Assembly (NCBI RefSeq): GCF_030064675.1
Contig: NZ_CP116413.1
Span: 3,938,001 to 4,002,000 of the forward strand
DNA: 64,000 nucleotides
Direction: 5' to 3'
Source of the DNA: Crossiella sp. CA-258035
GTDB lineage: Bacteria; Actinomycetota; Actinomycetes; Mycobacteriales; Pseudonocardiaceae
Shown here: positions 29,732 to 37,610 of the stretch, one piece after another
Numbering within the stretch: position 1 is the stretch's first letter
How the letters are laid out: each line of letters opens with the position of its first letter
Position numbers and translations under genes: made by a program
Notes under the pieces: generated by a model
What the model was told of the DNA's origin: nothing
Seen by the model: the letters and a program-made list of their open reading frames with translations, nothing else
The model's database searches: none

Positions 29732-32700
29732 GTGGACGCTGATCTCGCGCGGACCTGGCAGCCGGGGCAGGTTGTCCTTGACCTGTATGAGGTTCTGGAT
29801 GTCGTCCGGACCGGTGGGATGGGGCTGGTCCACCGGGTGCGGCATCTCGGGTGGGATGTCGAGCTGGCGGTGAAGGCGCCGCGGCGGGAGCTGGTGGGCA
29901 CGGCCGAGGGGGAGCGGCGGTTCGCGGCGGAGGCGGAGTCCTGGGTGGGGCTTGGGGCGCATCCGAACACCGTGAGCTGCGTGTACGTGCGGCGGCTTGG
30001 CGGGTTGCCGAGGGTGTTCGCGGAGTGGGTGGACGGCGGGGACCTGGCCATGGCGGTGCGGCAGCGGCGGATCTACCGCGAGGGCAACGGGTTGGCGCGG
30101 GTGCTGGATGTCGCCATCCAGTCGGCCTGGGGACTCGGGCACGCGCACGAGAGCGGGCTGGTGCACCAGGACGTCAAGCCCGCCAACGTGTTGCTGGGGT
30201 CAGACGGGGCGGTCAAGGTCACCGACTTCGGGTTGGCCGGGGCCCGGGCGGCGGCGGGGGAGCGGCCGGTGGGCGCTGGTGGGAGTGTGCTGGTCAGTTG
30301 TGGCGGGCTGACGCCTGCCTACTGTTCGCCGGAGCAGGCGCGGGCGGCGGCTGGGGCGGAGGTGCGGCTGACCAGGGCGACGGATGTGTGGTCCTGGGCG
30401 GTGAGCGTGCTGGAGTTGTTCGCCGGTGGGCCGCCGACTCGGTTCGGGCAGGCCGCGGCGGAGGCGTTTGCGGGGTATCTGGCGGACGGGCCACCAGAGC
30501 CGGGGTTGCCGGTGATGCCCGCTGGTGTGGTGGCGTTGCTGGAGCGGTGTTTCCGGGTCGAGCCGGGGGAGCGGCCGTCGGGGATGGCCGAGGTGGCCGC
30601 GGAACTTCTTGCGGTGTATGGGGAAGTGGTCGGCCCCTATCCTCGGGTGCGGCCGACGGCGGCGACGCTGCTGGCCGACGGGTTGTCCAACCAGGCACTG
30701 TCCATGATGGACCTCGGGCATCAGGATCGGGCGGAAGCGTTGTGGGAGCGGGCTTTGCTGGCCGATCCGCGGCATCCGCACGCCGTGTACAACCGCGGTT
30801 TGCGGCGCTGGCGGGCTGGCGAGCTGACCGATACCGAACTGCTCGCGGAGGTCGCCGACAGCGCTGACGACCACCTGTTGGGCCTGATCCACCTGGAGCG
30901 GGGTGATGCCGGGCAGGCGCGGGAACTGCTGCGCGCGGCGGCTCGGCGGCAGCCCTCGGCCGAGGTGCGGGCGGCGCTGACCAGGGCGGAGCAGCTGCCG
31001 CCACTGCGGGAGCCGGTGTGCCTGGCAGGGCGGGCGGGTGCGGTGGCGCTCAGCGCGGACGGGCGGGTGGTGGCGGCAGGGGAACGGTCGGGGGACGGCG
31101 AGGATGGGGCGGTCCTGGTGTGGGACCTGCGCACCGGGGCGCTCCGGCATCGGCTGGACGGGGCGGTCGCGGTGGCGTTGAGCGCAGACGGCGGGGTGCT
31201 GGCCGCGGGCGGTCACGATGGCGCGGTGCGGGTGTGGGACCTGCGCGAACCGGTGTTGCTGGGCCGGTGGGCCGGGCACACCGGGCCGGTGGCGGCGGTG
31301 GCGGTGAGCCCGGATGGCGGGCGGGTGGTGACCGCGGGGCGGGACGGCGCGGTGCGCGTGTGGTCGGCCGTTGGGGAACTGGTGCACACCCTGGAACAGC
31401 CGGGGTCGGGTTCGGACGCGGCGGTGCGGGTGGACGGGCGGGTGGTGGTGCGCTGGGACCGGCACACGCGGCGGTTGCGGGCGTGGGAACTGGACAGCGG
31501 GCGGCTGCTGCGGTCGTTCGGGGTGCGTGGCGGGCAGGCGGTGCTGAGCGCGGACGGGCGGGTGGCGCTGGTGGCTGATCGGCACGAGTTGGCGGTGTGG
31601 CGGCCGGAGTCCGGTGAGCTGCTGCGCACCGTCGGCCGACCGGTCGGTTGGGCGGAGCCGGTGGCGGTCAGCGGGGACGGATCGCGGGCGGTGACGGCGG
31701 GACTGGACGGGTTTCGGGTGTGGGAGCTGCCTTCCGGGCGGTGTCTGCGCTCGCTGCCGACCGGTCGGTCGGAGGCGCTGGCGCTGAGTGCCGATGGCGG
31801 GCTGGCGGTGTCGGCTGGCGAGGGGATGGTGCGGGTTTGGGAGGTGCCGCCGGGTGGGCCGAGGGCGGCGTGGAGCTATCCGCGGCCGCGGCCGGCGGTG
31901 GAGCTGTCCGACACCGCCGAGGCGGTCGCCGCGGCGCAGGATCGGGCGGATCAGTTGGCGGAGCGGGGGAAGTGGTCCGGCGCGGCGGCGGAGTTGCGGT
32001 CGGCGATGGCGTTGCCGGGGTATGAGCGCAGTCCCGGGTTGCTGGCGCAGTGGGCGCGGCTGGGACGGCAGGGGCGGCCGAGCGGGGTGCTGGGGGCTCG
32101 GCAGGTGCAGCAGATCGAGGGGCGGGATCAGTGTGCGCTGACTGCCGATGGGCGGCTGGTGGTGTCGGCTGGGGCTGGGCGGAGCGTTGACGTGTGGGAG
32201 GTCGCCACGGGGGTGCGGGTGCGGCGGTTGAGCGGGCATGGCGATTCGGTGCGTGCGGTGGCGCTGGATTCGGCCGGGGAGTTCGCGGTGACCGGGTGCG
32301 CGGACGGAAAGGTCCGGGTGTGGGACCTGGCGGACGGGGAGTGCGCGCGGGTGTGGGACGGGCATCGCGGGGAGGTGGTCGCGGTGGCGGTGCGGGGGCG
32401 CGCGGTGGTGTCGGCGGGGGAGGACCGGACGGTGCGGGTGTGGCAGCTGGACCGGCGGCAGGGGCGGGTGTTGCGGGGGCACGGGAAGCGGATCCGGTGG
32501 GTGGAGTTCAGCCCGGATGGCGCGCGGGTGTTCTCGCGGGATGTGGCGGGGATGTTGTGGATCTGGGACGTGGGCGGTGCGCGGACGGGATGGTTGCGGA
32601 AGGTGAGGGGTGCGTCCTCGCCGAAGGTGCTGGGTGGCGCGGTGAGCGGGGCCAGTCAGCTCGCGGTCAGCGCCGACGGGCGGACCGGCCTGCTCAGCGG

Positions 32701-33127
32701 TCCCACCGCCACCGTCCTGCTCTGGCACCCGCCCACCGGCGACTACCTCGGCGTGCTCGCCGGCGCGGGCTCCCGGGTCACCGCCCTCGCGATCAGCGAC
32801 CGCATCGGCTACTCCGGCGACGAGGACGGCACGATCTGGGTGTGGGACCTGGTCGAACAGCGCGCGATGCACCCGCTGACCGGGCACCAGGGCGCGGTCA
32901 GACAGCTGGTGGCGCATGATCGCTTCCTGTTCTCCGCCGGCGCGGACGGGACCGTGCGGGTGTGGGATCCGGTGGGCGGGCGCTGTCTGCGGGTGCTCGC
33001 CGGGCACGCCGGGGCGGTGGGATCGGTGCGGGTCAGCGGGGATGGGCGGACCGTGGTGTCCTCGGGTGCGGACAAAACGCTGCGGGTGTGGGAGGTCGAC
33101 TGGGACTATGTGTTCCCCGATGAGTGA
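29732..33127 (+). CDS. Ser/Thr protein kinase with TPR-like linker and WD40 propellers
   Basis: 1131 residues, no membrane segment. Residues 18-290 are a Hanks-type kinase: Gly-rich loop TGGMGLVH, ATP-binding Lys48 (LAVKAP), catalytic loop HQDVKPANVLL near 145 (HQD instead of the usual HRD) and DFG near 164. Residues 300-420 are TPR-like helices (SNQALSMMDLGHQDRAEALW). Two WD40 propellers follow (about 430-710 and 790-1131) separated by a helical linker, with repeats such as VRVWDLREP and VRVWDPVGG. Its stop lies in GAGTGAGG just before the next gene. Kinase-WD40 proteins are signalling scaffolds that phosphorylate partners bound to the propeller; targets are probably the two neighbours. Confidence 0.9.
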   Translation: MDADLARTWQPGQVVLDLYEVLDVVRTGGMGLVHRVRHLGWDVELAVKAPRRELVGTAEGERRFAAEAESWVGLGAHPNTVSCVYVRRLGGLPRVFAEWVDGGDLAMAVRQRRIYREGNGLARVLDVAIQSAWGLGHAHESGLVHQDVKPANVLLGSDGAVKVTDFGLAGARAAAGERPVGAGGSVLVSCGGLTPAYCSPEQARAAAGAEVRLTRATDVWSWAVSVLELFAGGPPTRFGQAAAEAFAGYLADGPPEPGLPVMPAGVVALLERCFRVEPGERPSGMAEVAAELLAVYGEVVGPYPRVRPTAATLLADGLSNQALSMMDLGHQDRAEALWERALLADPRHPHAVYNRGLRRWRAGELTDTELLAEVADSADDHLLGLIHLERGDAGQARELLRAAARRQPSAEVRAALTRAEQLPPLREPVCLAGRAGAVALSADGRVVAAGERSGDGEDGAVLVWDLRTGALRHRLDGAVAVALSADGGVLAAGGHDGAVRVWDLREPVLLGRWAGHTGPVAAVAVSPDGGRVVTAGRDGAVRVWSAVGELVHTLEQPGSGSDAAVRVDGRVVVRWDRHTRRLRAWELDSGRLLRSFGVRGGQAVLSADGRVALVADRHELAVWRPESGELLRTVGRPVGWAEPVAVSGDGSRAVTAGLDGFRVWELPSGRCLRSLPTGRSEALALSADGGLAVSAGEGMVRVWEVPPGGPRAAWSYPRPRPAVELSDTAEAVAAAQDRADQLAERGKWSGAAAELRSAMALPGYERSPGLLAQWARLGRQGRPSGVLGARQVQQIEGRDQCALTADGRLVVSAGAGRSVDVWEVATGVRVRRLSGHGDSVRAVALDSAGEFAVTGCADGKVRVWDLADGECARVWDGHRGEVVAVAVRGRAVVSAGEDRTVRVWQLDRRQGRVLRGHGKRIRWVEFSPDGARVFSRDVAGMLWIWDVGGARTGWLRKVRGASSPKVLGGAVSGASQLAVSADGRTGLLSGPTATVLLWHPPTGDYLGVLAGAGSRVTALAISDRIGYSGDEDGTIWVWDLVEQRAMHPLTGHQGAVRQLVAHDRFLFSAGADGTVRVWDPVGGRCLRVLAGHAGAVGSVRVSGDGRTVVSSGADKTLRVWEVDWDYVFPDE

Positions 33128-33138
33128 GGGGAAGTGCG

Positions 33139-34044
33139 GTGCTGCTCAGGTGTTTTGGCTGGTCCTGTCCGCGGATGATCTCGGTGTCCAAGGCGCCTGG
33201 CGGGAATCCGGTGGCGCTGGCCGATCCGGCGCACTTCGCGGTCAGCTTCCGGATCTGCCTGGACTGCCAGCGCACCTACTGCGACCGCTGCCTGCCCGAG
33301 CGCAGCGGCCTGTTCCGGGGGCCGCGCTGTCCGAGCTGTGGCGGCAAGTTCGCCGACGGCGCGCGGCGGCAGGAGGTGCTGAGCCGGCCACGGGAACCGG
33401 CCGCCGACCTGCACGACGAGGGGGTTGAGCTGGCGGAGCGGGGGTTGCTCGCGGAGTCGCTGGCGGTGTTCGACCAGGTTGTGCGACAGCGGCCCGGGTA
33501 TGTCAGTGCGCACTTCCACCGCGGGCTGGTGTTGCGTGAACTGGCCCGGTACCCGGAGGCGGTGGACGCGCTGGAGCGGGCGGCCGGGCTCGATCCGCGC
33601 AACGTGTCGGCGCTGTACGAGCTGGCCGAGGTGCACCGCAGGGCCGAGCAGCCGGAACGGGCGCTGGACTGTTATGACCGGGCGTTGCGGGTGCAGCCCC
33701 GCTACCTGGCCGCGCTGGTGGACAAGGCGATCACGCTCAACGAGCTGGACCGGCCCTCGGCGGCACTGGACTGCGCCGAGCAAGCCATTCGACAGGACGC
33801 GGCTGGTGAGGACGCCGGTCGCACCGAGCACCTGCGCGCCCACGCGCACGCCGCCCTCGGCGCGGCGCTGCTGCGGCTCGGCAGACCCGCGGAAGCGTTG
33901 GCGGCACTGGACATCGCGATCAGCGACGGGCCGGACCGCCCGGAGACCTACCACGACCGGGCGGAGGCACTGGCCCAGCTGGGGCGCACCGAGGAGGCCC
34001 AGCACGCCCACCGGGTGGCCGAGGACCTCGGGGGCCGGTGGTAG
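33139..34044 (+). CDS. Zinc-ribbon/TPR protein, partner of the kinase genes
   Basis: About 301 residues from GTG 33139 (GAGGGGA 6 bp upstream; a GTG at 33124 overlapping the preceding stop is an alternative). The first 80 residues are Cys-rich: a pair near the start (RCFGWSC), then CLDCQRTYCDRC and CPSCGGKF, which fit one or two zinc ribbons. The rest is TPR repeats (ERGLLAESLAVFDQVVRQRP, YPEAVDALERAAGLDP, ERALDCYDRALRVQP, AEALAALDIAISDGP). Predicted cytoplasmic adaptor. It lies between two kinase genes with no gap to the second, so all three form one operon. Confidence 0.82.
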   Translation: MLLRCFGWSCPRMISVSKAPGGNPVALADPAHFAVSFRICLDCQRTYCDRCLPERSGLFRGPRCPSCGGKFADGARRQEVLSRPREPAADLHDEGVELAERGLLAESLAVFDQVVRQRPGYVSAHFHRGLVLRELARYPEAVDALERAAGLDPRNVSALYELAEVHRRAEQPERALDCYDRALRVQPRYLAALVDKAITLNELDRPSAALDCAEQAIRQDAAGEDAGRTEHLRAHAHAALGAALLRLGRPAEALAALDIAISDGPDRPETYHDRAEALAQLGRTEEAQHAHRVAEDLGGRW

Positions 34045-35187
34045 ATGCGCACCACGGTGACCCTCGCCGTCAGCGACTCGGTGCGGGAGAAGCTGTTCAC
34101 CGGCACGGCCAGCTGCGTGGTCGGCCGGTCGCTGGACTGCGACCTGCGCATCGGCGACGGGGACAAGCGGATCTCCCGCAGGCACTGCCTGATCGAGGTC
34201 GACCCGCCCGAGGCGCGGGTGCGGGATCTGGGCAGCCGCAACGGAACCCGGGTCAACGGGGTGGCCATCGACGGGGAACAGCGGCTGCTGCACGGCGATG
34301 AGATCGGCATCGGCGACACCGTGCTGCGGGTGAGCGTGGGGTTCACCGGGTACGAGATCGTGCGCAGGCTCGGCCAGGGCAGCCAGGGGGTGGTGCACCT
34401 GGCCAAGGACCTCGTCTCCGGCTCGCTGGTCGCGGTGAAGACGTTGTGGGGTGAGCACGCGGTGGACCAGCAGGCGCGCACCGCCTTCCTGCGCGAGATC
34501 GAGAACAGCCGGGCGCTGCGCCACCCCAACGTGCTGGAGTTCCACGGAGCCGGCGCGGGCGGCTCGGCGTTCCTGCTGGCCAGTGAGTACTGCGCGGGCG
34601 GCAGTCTGGCCGACCTGGTGACCGGGCAGGGCGGTCGGCTGCCCGTCGAGCGCGCGGTGCCGATCCTGCTGCAGGTGCTCGACGGCCTGGCCTACGCGCA
34701 CCAGGCCCCGGTGCCGTGGGGGAATGGGTTGGTGCACCGGGATGTCAAGCCGCACAACATCTTCCTGGCCGGAACCACCGAGCAGCCGGTGGCCAAGATC
34801 GGCGATTTCGGGCTGGCCAAGGCGTTCGACCGCGCGGGTCTGTCCGGGCACACCCGCACCGGCGCGCTGGGCGGCAGCGTGGCCTTCATGCCGCGCGCCC
34901 AGGTGGTGAACTACAAGTACGCCAAGCCCGAGGTCGACGTGTGGGCCGCCGCGGCCACCCTGTACTGGACGCTCACCGGCGACACCCCGCGCACCTTTCC
35001 CCGCGGCGAGGACCCGGTCACGGTGGTGCTCACCGACCCCGTGGTGCCGATCCGCGAGCGCGATCCGGCGATCCCGGCTTGGCTGGCGGAGGTAGTCGAC
35101 GCGGCTCTGGTCGACGTGCCGAGGATCAGGACCGCGGCGGAGCTGGCCGGGGCGTTGCGGGAGGCCCAGGGACAGGGCGATCGGTAG
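34045..35187 (+). CDS. FHA-domain Ser/Thr protein kinase
   Basis: 380 residues. N-terminal forkhead-associated domain (about 20-95) with the phosphothreonine-binding marks GRSLDCDLRI, ISRRHC and SRNGTRVNG. A Hanks-type kinase follows: LGQGSQGVVHLA, ATP-binding Lys in VAVKTLW, HRDVKPHNIFL near 232 and DFGLAKAF near 253. The usual APE motif is replaced by FMPRAQV, so the activation segment is divergent. No membrane helix. The ATG follows the stop of the zinc-ribbon/TPR gene directly. FHA domains read phosphothreonine, so this kinase could dock on the phosphorylated kinase-WD40 or TPR partner. Confidence 0.92.
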   Translation: MRTTVTLAVSDSVREKLFTGTASCVVGRSLDCDLRIGDGDKRISRRHCLIEVDPPEARVRDLGSRNGTRVNGVAIDGEQRLLHGDEIGIGDTVLRVSVGFTGYEIVRRLGQGSQGVVHLAKDLVSGSLVAVKTLWGEHAVDQQARTAFLREIENSRALRHPNVLEFHGAGAGGSAFLLASEYCAGGSLADLVTGQGGRLPVERAVPILLQVLDGLAYAHQAPVPWGNGLVHRDVKPHNIFLAGTTEQPVAKIGDFGLAKAFDRAGLSGHTRTGALGGSVAFMPRAQVVNYKYAKPEVDVWAAAATLYWTLTGDTPRTFPRGEDPVTVVLTDPVVPIRERDPAIPAWLAEVVDAALVDVPRIRTAAELAGALREAQGQGDR

Positions 35188-35362
35188 TCCAGGCAGGGGA
35201 AGTGCCGGTCCCACTCCGCGGCGCTGATCGGTGGCGCGCCGAGGCCGCAGATCCGCTCGGCCGGCCACGGCCTGCGCGCTGCGGTTGCCGGGTCCCGGTG
35301 GCGGGGCGACGATGGCCTTTCCGCAACCGAACGCGCGCACGCGCGCGAACGAGGTGAGCACG

Positions 35363-35626
35363 ATGGAAAACCGTTGGATGATCGAGCTGCGGTTCGAGGA
35401 GGACGGCACCCGGACGATGGCCACCGCCACGGTCACCGGCTCCGGCGCGCCCGAGGTGCGCGGCCACGGCTACGCCCGGCGCAACCCGGCCGACGCTCCG
35501 GACTCCTGTGTCGGGGAGGAGATCGCGGCGGCCAGGGCACTGTCCAACCTCTCGCACGAGCTGGTGGACGCGGCGGCCCAGCGGATCGAGGAGCAGACCC
35601 ACCGCCCGGCGCGGCTGCACGTCTGA
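35363..35626 (+). CDS. DUF1876 domain protein
   Basis: 87 residues. Small dsRBD-like-fold protein of the DUF1876 family common in actinobacteria (WMIELRFEEDGTRTMATATV, RGHGYARRNPADAP, then GEEIAAARALSNLSHELVDAAA). Function is unknown. The ATG at 35363 follows GAGGTG; a longer upstream frame is unsupported. The 175 bp between this gene and the FHA kinase hold only a short alternating CG-rich stretch. Confidence 0.82.
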   Translation: MENRWMIELRFEEDGTRTMATATVTGSGAPEVRGHGYARRNPADAPDSCVGEEIAAARALSNLSHELVDAAAQRIEEQTHRPARLHV

Positions 35627-35670
35627 GGTGAGCGGCTGAGGGTTTACATCGGGCCAGGTACGGGCTAACG

Positions 35671-35688
35671 TACAACCAAATGGTTGTA
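35671..35688 (+). promoter_or_regulatory. ArsR-type operator at the start of the ArsR/SRPBCC operon
   Basis: TACAACCAAATGGTTGTA is a perfect 18-bp palindrome apart from the central pair. It includes the ATG of the ArsR-type gene. Palindromes of the ACAACC-N4-GGTTGT kind are typical for ArsR regulators paired with SRPBCC genes, so autorepression is very likely. Confidence 0.75.
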
Positions 35689-36042
35689 GATGAGTTGGCC
35701 GACGAGCCGGTGGACCGGCTGTTCCACGCGCTGGCCGACACCACCCGCCGGGACATCGTGCGTCGGTGCGCCCGGGAGGCGGTGTCGGTCTCGCGGCTGG
35801 CGCAGGCGTATCCGATGAGCTTCGCCGCGGTGCAGAAGCACGTGGCGGTGCTGGAGCGCGCCGGGCTGGTGGTCAAGCAGCGGCAGGGCCGGGAGCAGCT
35901 GGTGCGCACCGACCCCGCCGCGCTGGACCGGGCGCGGCTGGCCCTGGACCAACTGGAGACGACCTGGCGAGCACGGGTGGACCGGATGTCCGCGCTGCTC
36001 GGGCAGGCCGAGGAGACCCTCGAACGGGAGCAGGAACGATGA
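35680..36042 (+). CDS. ArsR-family winged-helix repressor
   Basis: 120 residues. Winged helix with RLFHALADTTRRDIVRRC, SVSRLAQAYPMSFAAVQKHVAVLERAGLV and a basic wing KQRQGREQLVR. No metal-binding Cys cluster, so it belongs to the non-metal ArsR group that is usually encoded beside an SRPBCC protein. It overlaps the next gene by ATGA. The ATG lies inside the operator; a TTG at 35695 is an alternative start. Confidence 0.9.
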   Translation: MVVDELADEPVDRLFHALADTTRRDIVRRCAREAVSVSRLAQAYPMSFAAVQKHVAVLERAGLVVKQRQGREQLVRTDPAALDRARLALDQLETTWRARVDRMSALLGQAEETLEREQER

Positions 36043-36524
36043 GCGTGACCAGTGTGGACAAGGACTTCGACAAGCTCACCCTCAGTCTGACGGCTGATTT
36101 CGGTGCGCCAATCCAGCAGGTCTGGCAGCTGTGGGCCGACCCCCGGCAGCTGGAGCGCTGGTGGGGCCCGCCGAGCCACCCGGCGACCATGGAGGAGCAC
36201 GACCTGACCCCCGGCGGGGCGGTCACCTACTACATGACCGGTCCCGAGGGCGAGAAGTACCGGGGCTGGTGGCGGATCGACTCGGTCACCCCGGAGCGCG
36301 CGCTGGAGTTCACCGACGGCTTCGCCGAGGCCGACGGCACGCCCAGCACGACCATGCCGGTCTCCACCGTGCGGATGACGCTCACCGAGCACGACGGCGG
36401 CACCCGGATGCGGCTGGACACGGCCTTCGGCAGCAAGGACCAGATGGAACAGCTGATCAAGATGGGCCACGAGGAAGGGCTGACGCTGGCGGTCGGCCAG
36501 ATGGACGCTCTGCTCGCGGGCTGA
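36039..36524 (+). CDS. SRPBCC (AHSA1-like) protein
   Basis: 161 residues. START/AHSA1-like fold that binds hydrophobic small molecules: FGAPIQQVWQLWADPRQLERWWGPP at the N-terminus, then TPGGAVTYYM, a glycine-rich strand and a long C-terminal helix (MGHEEGLTLAVGQMDALL). Almost always co-encoded with an ArsR regulator, as here (ATGA overlap). The ligand is unknown. Confidence 0.88.
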   Translation: MSVTSVDKDFDKLTLSLTADFGAPIQQVWQLWADPRQLERWWGPPSHPATMEEHDLTPGGAVTYYMTGPEGEKYRGWWRIDSVTPERALEFTDGFAEADGTPSTTMPVSTVRMTLTEHDGGTRMRLDTAFGSKDQMEQLIKMGHEEGLTLAVGQMDALLAG

Positions 36525-36535
36525 GCCCCGGGCGC

Positions 36536-36581
36536 GGCACTGGGGCCTGCCACCACAAGAGCGGTGGTCGTCCCCAGTGCC
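36536..36581. terminator. Bidirectional hairpin between convergent genes
   Basis: GGCACTGGGG (36536-36545) pairs with CCCCAGTGCC (36572-36581), and inside it CCACC (36550) pairs with GGTGG (36563). The nested stem lies between the SRPBCC stop and the stop of the convergent hydrolase gene and can serve both. Confidence 0.7.
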
Positions 36582-36591
36582 CGGTGCCCGG

Positions 36592-37551
36592 TCAGCCGAA
36601 GAAGGCGTTCAGCTCGGCCAGCACCGCCGCCGGCTGCTCCTCGGCGAGGTAGTGCCCGGAGTCCTTGATCTCCCGCACCCGCACGTCGGTTGCCTTGTGC
36701 GGCAAGTGTTCGGCCAGGTAGTAGTAGTTTGGACCGGCGCCCAGCCCGAGCACCGGCATGGTCAGCTGGCCGTGGTTCTTCTCGTCCACGATGTCCTGCA
36801 CGAAGCCCTGGTACCAGCCGTTGCCCGCCCGGACCGCGTCCTGGGTGGCGTAGGCGTGCGCGTAGATCGCCCGGTCGCGGCCGTCGATCGCGGCGCGGTT
36901 GACCAGCAGCATGTCGCAGAAGTGGTCGATGAGCAGCCGGGACCGGCCGGCGATCAGCTGTTCCGGCAGGCCCTGGGCCTGGTTGAAGGCGAACCACCAC
37001 GGGAAGAACGGCTGACCGGGGCGGGGGATCAGGGTCAGCTGGTACAGGCTCTCGTCCACGTGCGCGACATCGAGCAGGGCCAGTTTCCGCACTGTGCCGG
37101 GGTGGTGCGCGGCCAGGCTCTGCGCGACCATCGCGCCGATGTCGTGCCCGGCCACATCGGCCCGCTGGTGGCCGAGCTTGCCGATCAGCTCGTGGATGTC
37201 GCGGGCCATGGTCTTCTTGTCGTAGCCACCGGCCGGTTTGCCGGAGCCGCCCATGCCGCGCAGGTCCACCGCGATCACGGTGTGCCGCTTGGCCAGCGCG
37301 GGCATGATCTTGTGGAACTCCCACCAGGTCTGCGGCCAGCCCGGTAAGAGCACCAGCGGCGAGCCCGATCCGCCGATCACGTAGTGCAGGCGGGTGCCGT
37401 TGACCTCGGCGTGCGCGCTGCGGAAACCCAGCGAGCGGGCCAGTGCGGCATCGGAGGGGACTCGCGGCGCCGGCGAGGCCGAGGCGGCCCCGCCGGTCAC
37501 CGCGAGCGTGGCGGCGGTAGCGCCGAGGGCGAGCATGCTTCTACGGTCCAT
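36592..37551 (-). CDS. Exported epoxide-hydrolase-like alpha/beta hydrolase
   Basis: 319 residues from the ATG at 37551. N-terminal MDRRSMLALGATAATLAV is a twin-arginine-like signal, so a folded protein is probably exported. The domain has VLLPGWPQTWWEF (HGxP-type oxyanion region with Pro-Gly-Trp-Pro), the nucleophile segment VAGHDIGAMVAQ with Asp as nucleophile as in epoxide hydrolases and haloalkane dehalogenases, and the late His in DSGHYLAEEQP. The Asp nucleophile distinguishes it from Ser esterases. Cap domain residues resemble epoxide hydrolases; substrate not known. Confidence 0.85.
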   Translation of the reverse strand: MDRRSMLALGATAATLAVTGGAASASPAPRVPSDAALARSLGFRSAHAEVNGTRLHYVIGGSGSPLVLLPGWPQTWWEFHKIMPALAKRHTVIAVDLRGMGGSGKPAGGYDKKTMARDIHELIGKLGHQRADVAGHDIGAMVAQSLAAHHPGTVRKLALLDVAHVDESLYQLTLIPRPGQPFFPWWFAFNQAQGLPEQLIAGRSRLLIDHFCDMLLVNRAAIDGRDRAIYAHAYATQDAVRAGNGWYQGFVQDIVDEKNHGQLTMPVLGLGAGPNYYYLAEHLPHKATDVRVREIKDSGHYLAEEQPAAVLAELNAFFG

Positions 37552-37610
37552 GGGCGGACCGTAGGTCACGCCGCCCGGTTTGCCAGGGGGTTTCGGCTAC
37601 CGCTGAAATC

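Noticed and set aside
30200-33007. 935-codon minus-strand ORF inside the kinase-WD40 gene
   Set aside because: Pro/Arg/His-rich translation, no domain, and antisense to a gene with clear kinase and WD40 motifs; such long shadow frames are common in high-GC DNA.
35333-35349. Alternating CG/CA tract (possible Z-DNA) before the DUF1876 gene
   Set aside because: Only about 16 bp of alternating CG-rich sequence, easily expected by chance at this GC content.
33184-35436. 776-codon minus-strand ORF antisense to the TPR and FHA-kinase genes
   Set aside because: Composition is Gly/Arg/Val/His-rich with no motif; the plus strand genes have clear Cys, TPR, FHA and kinase signatures.
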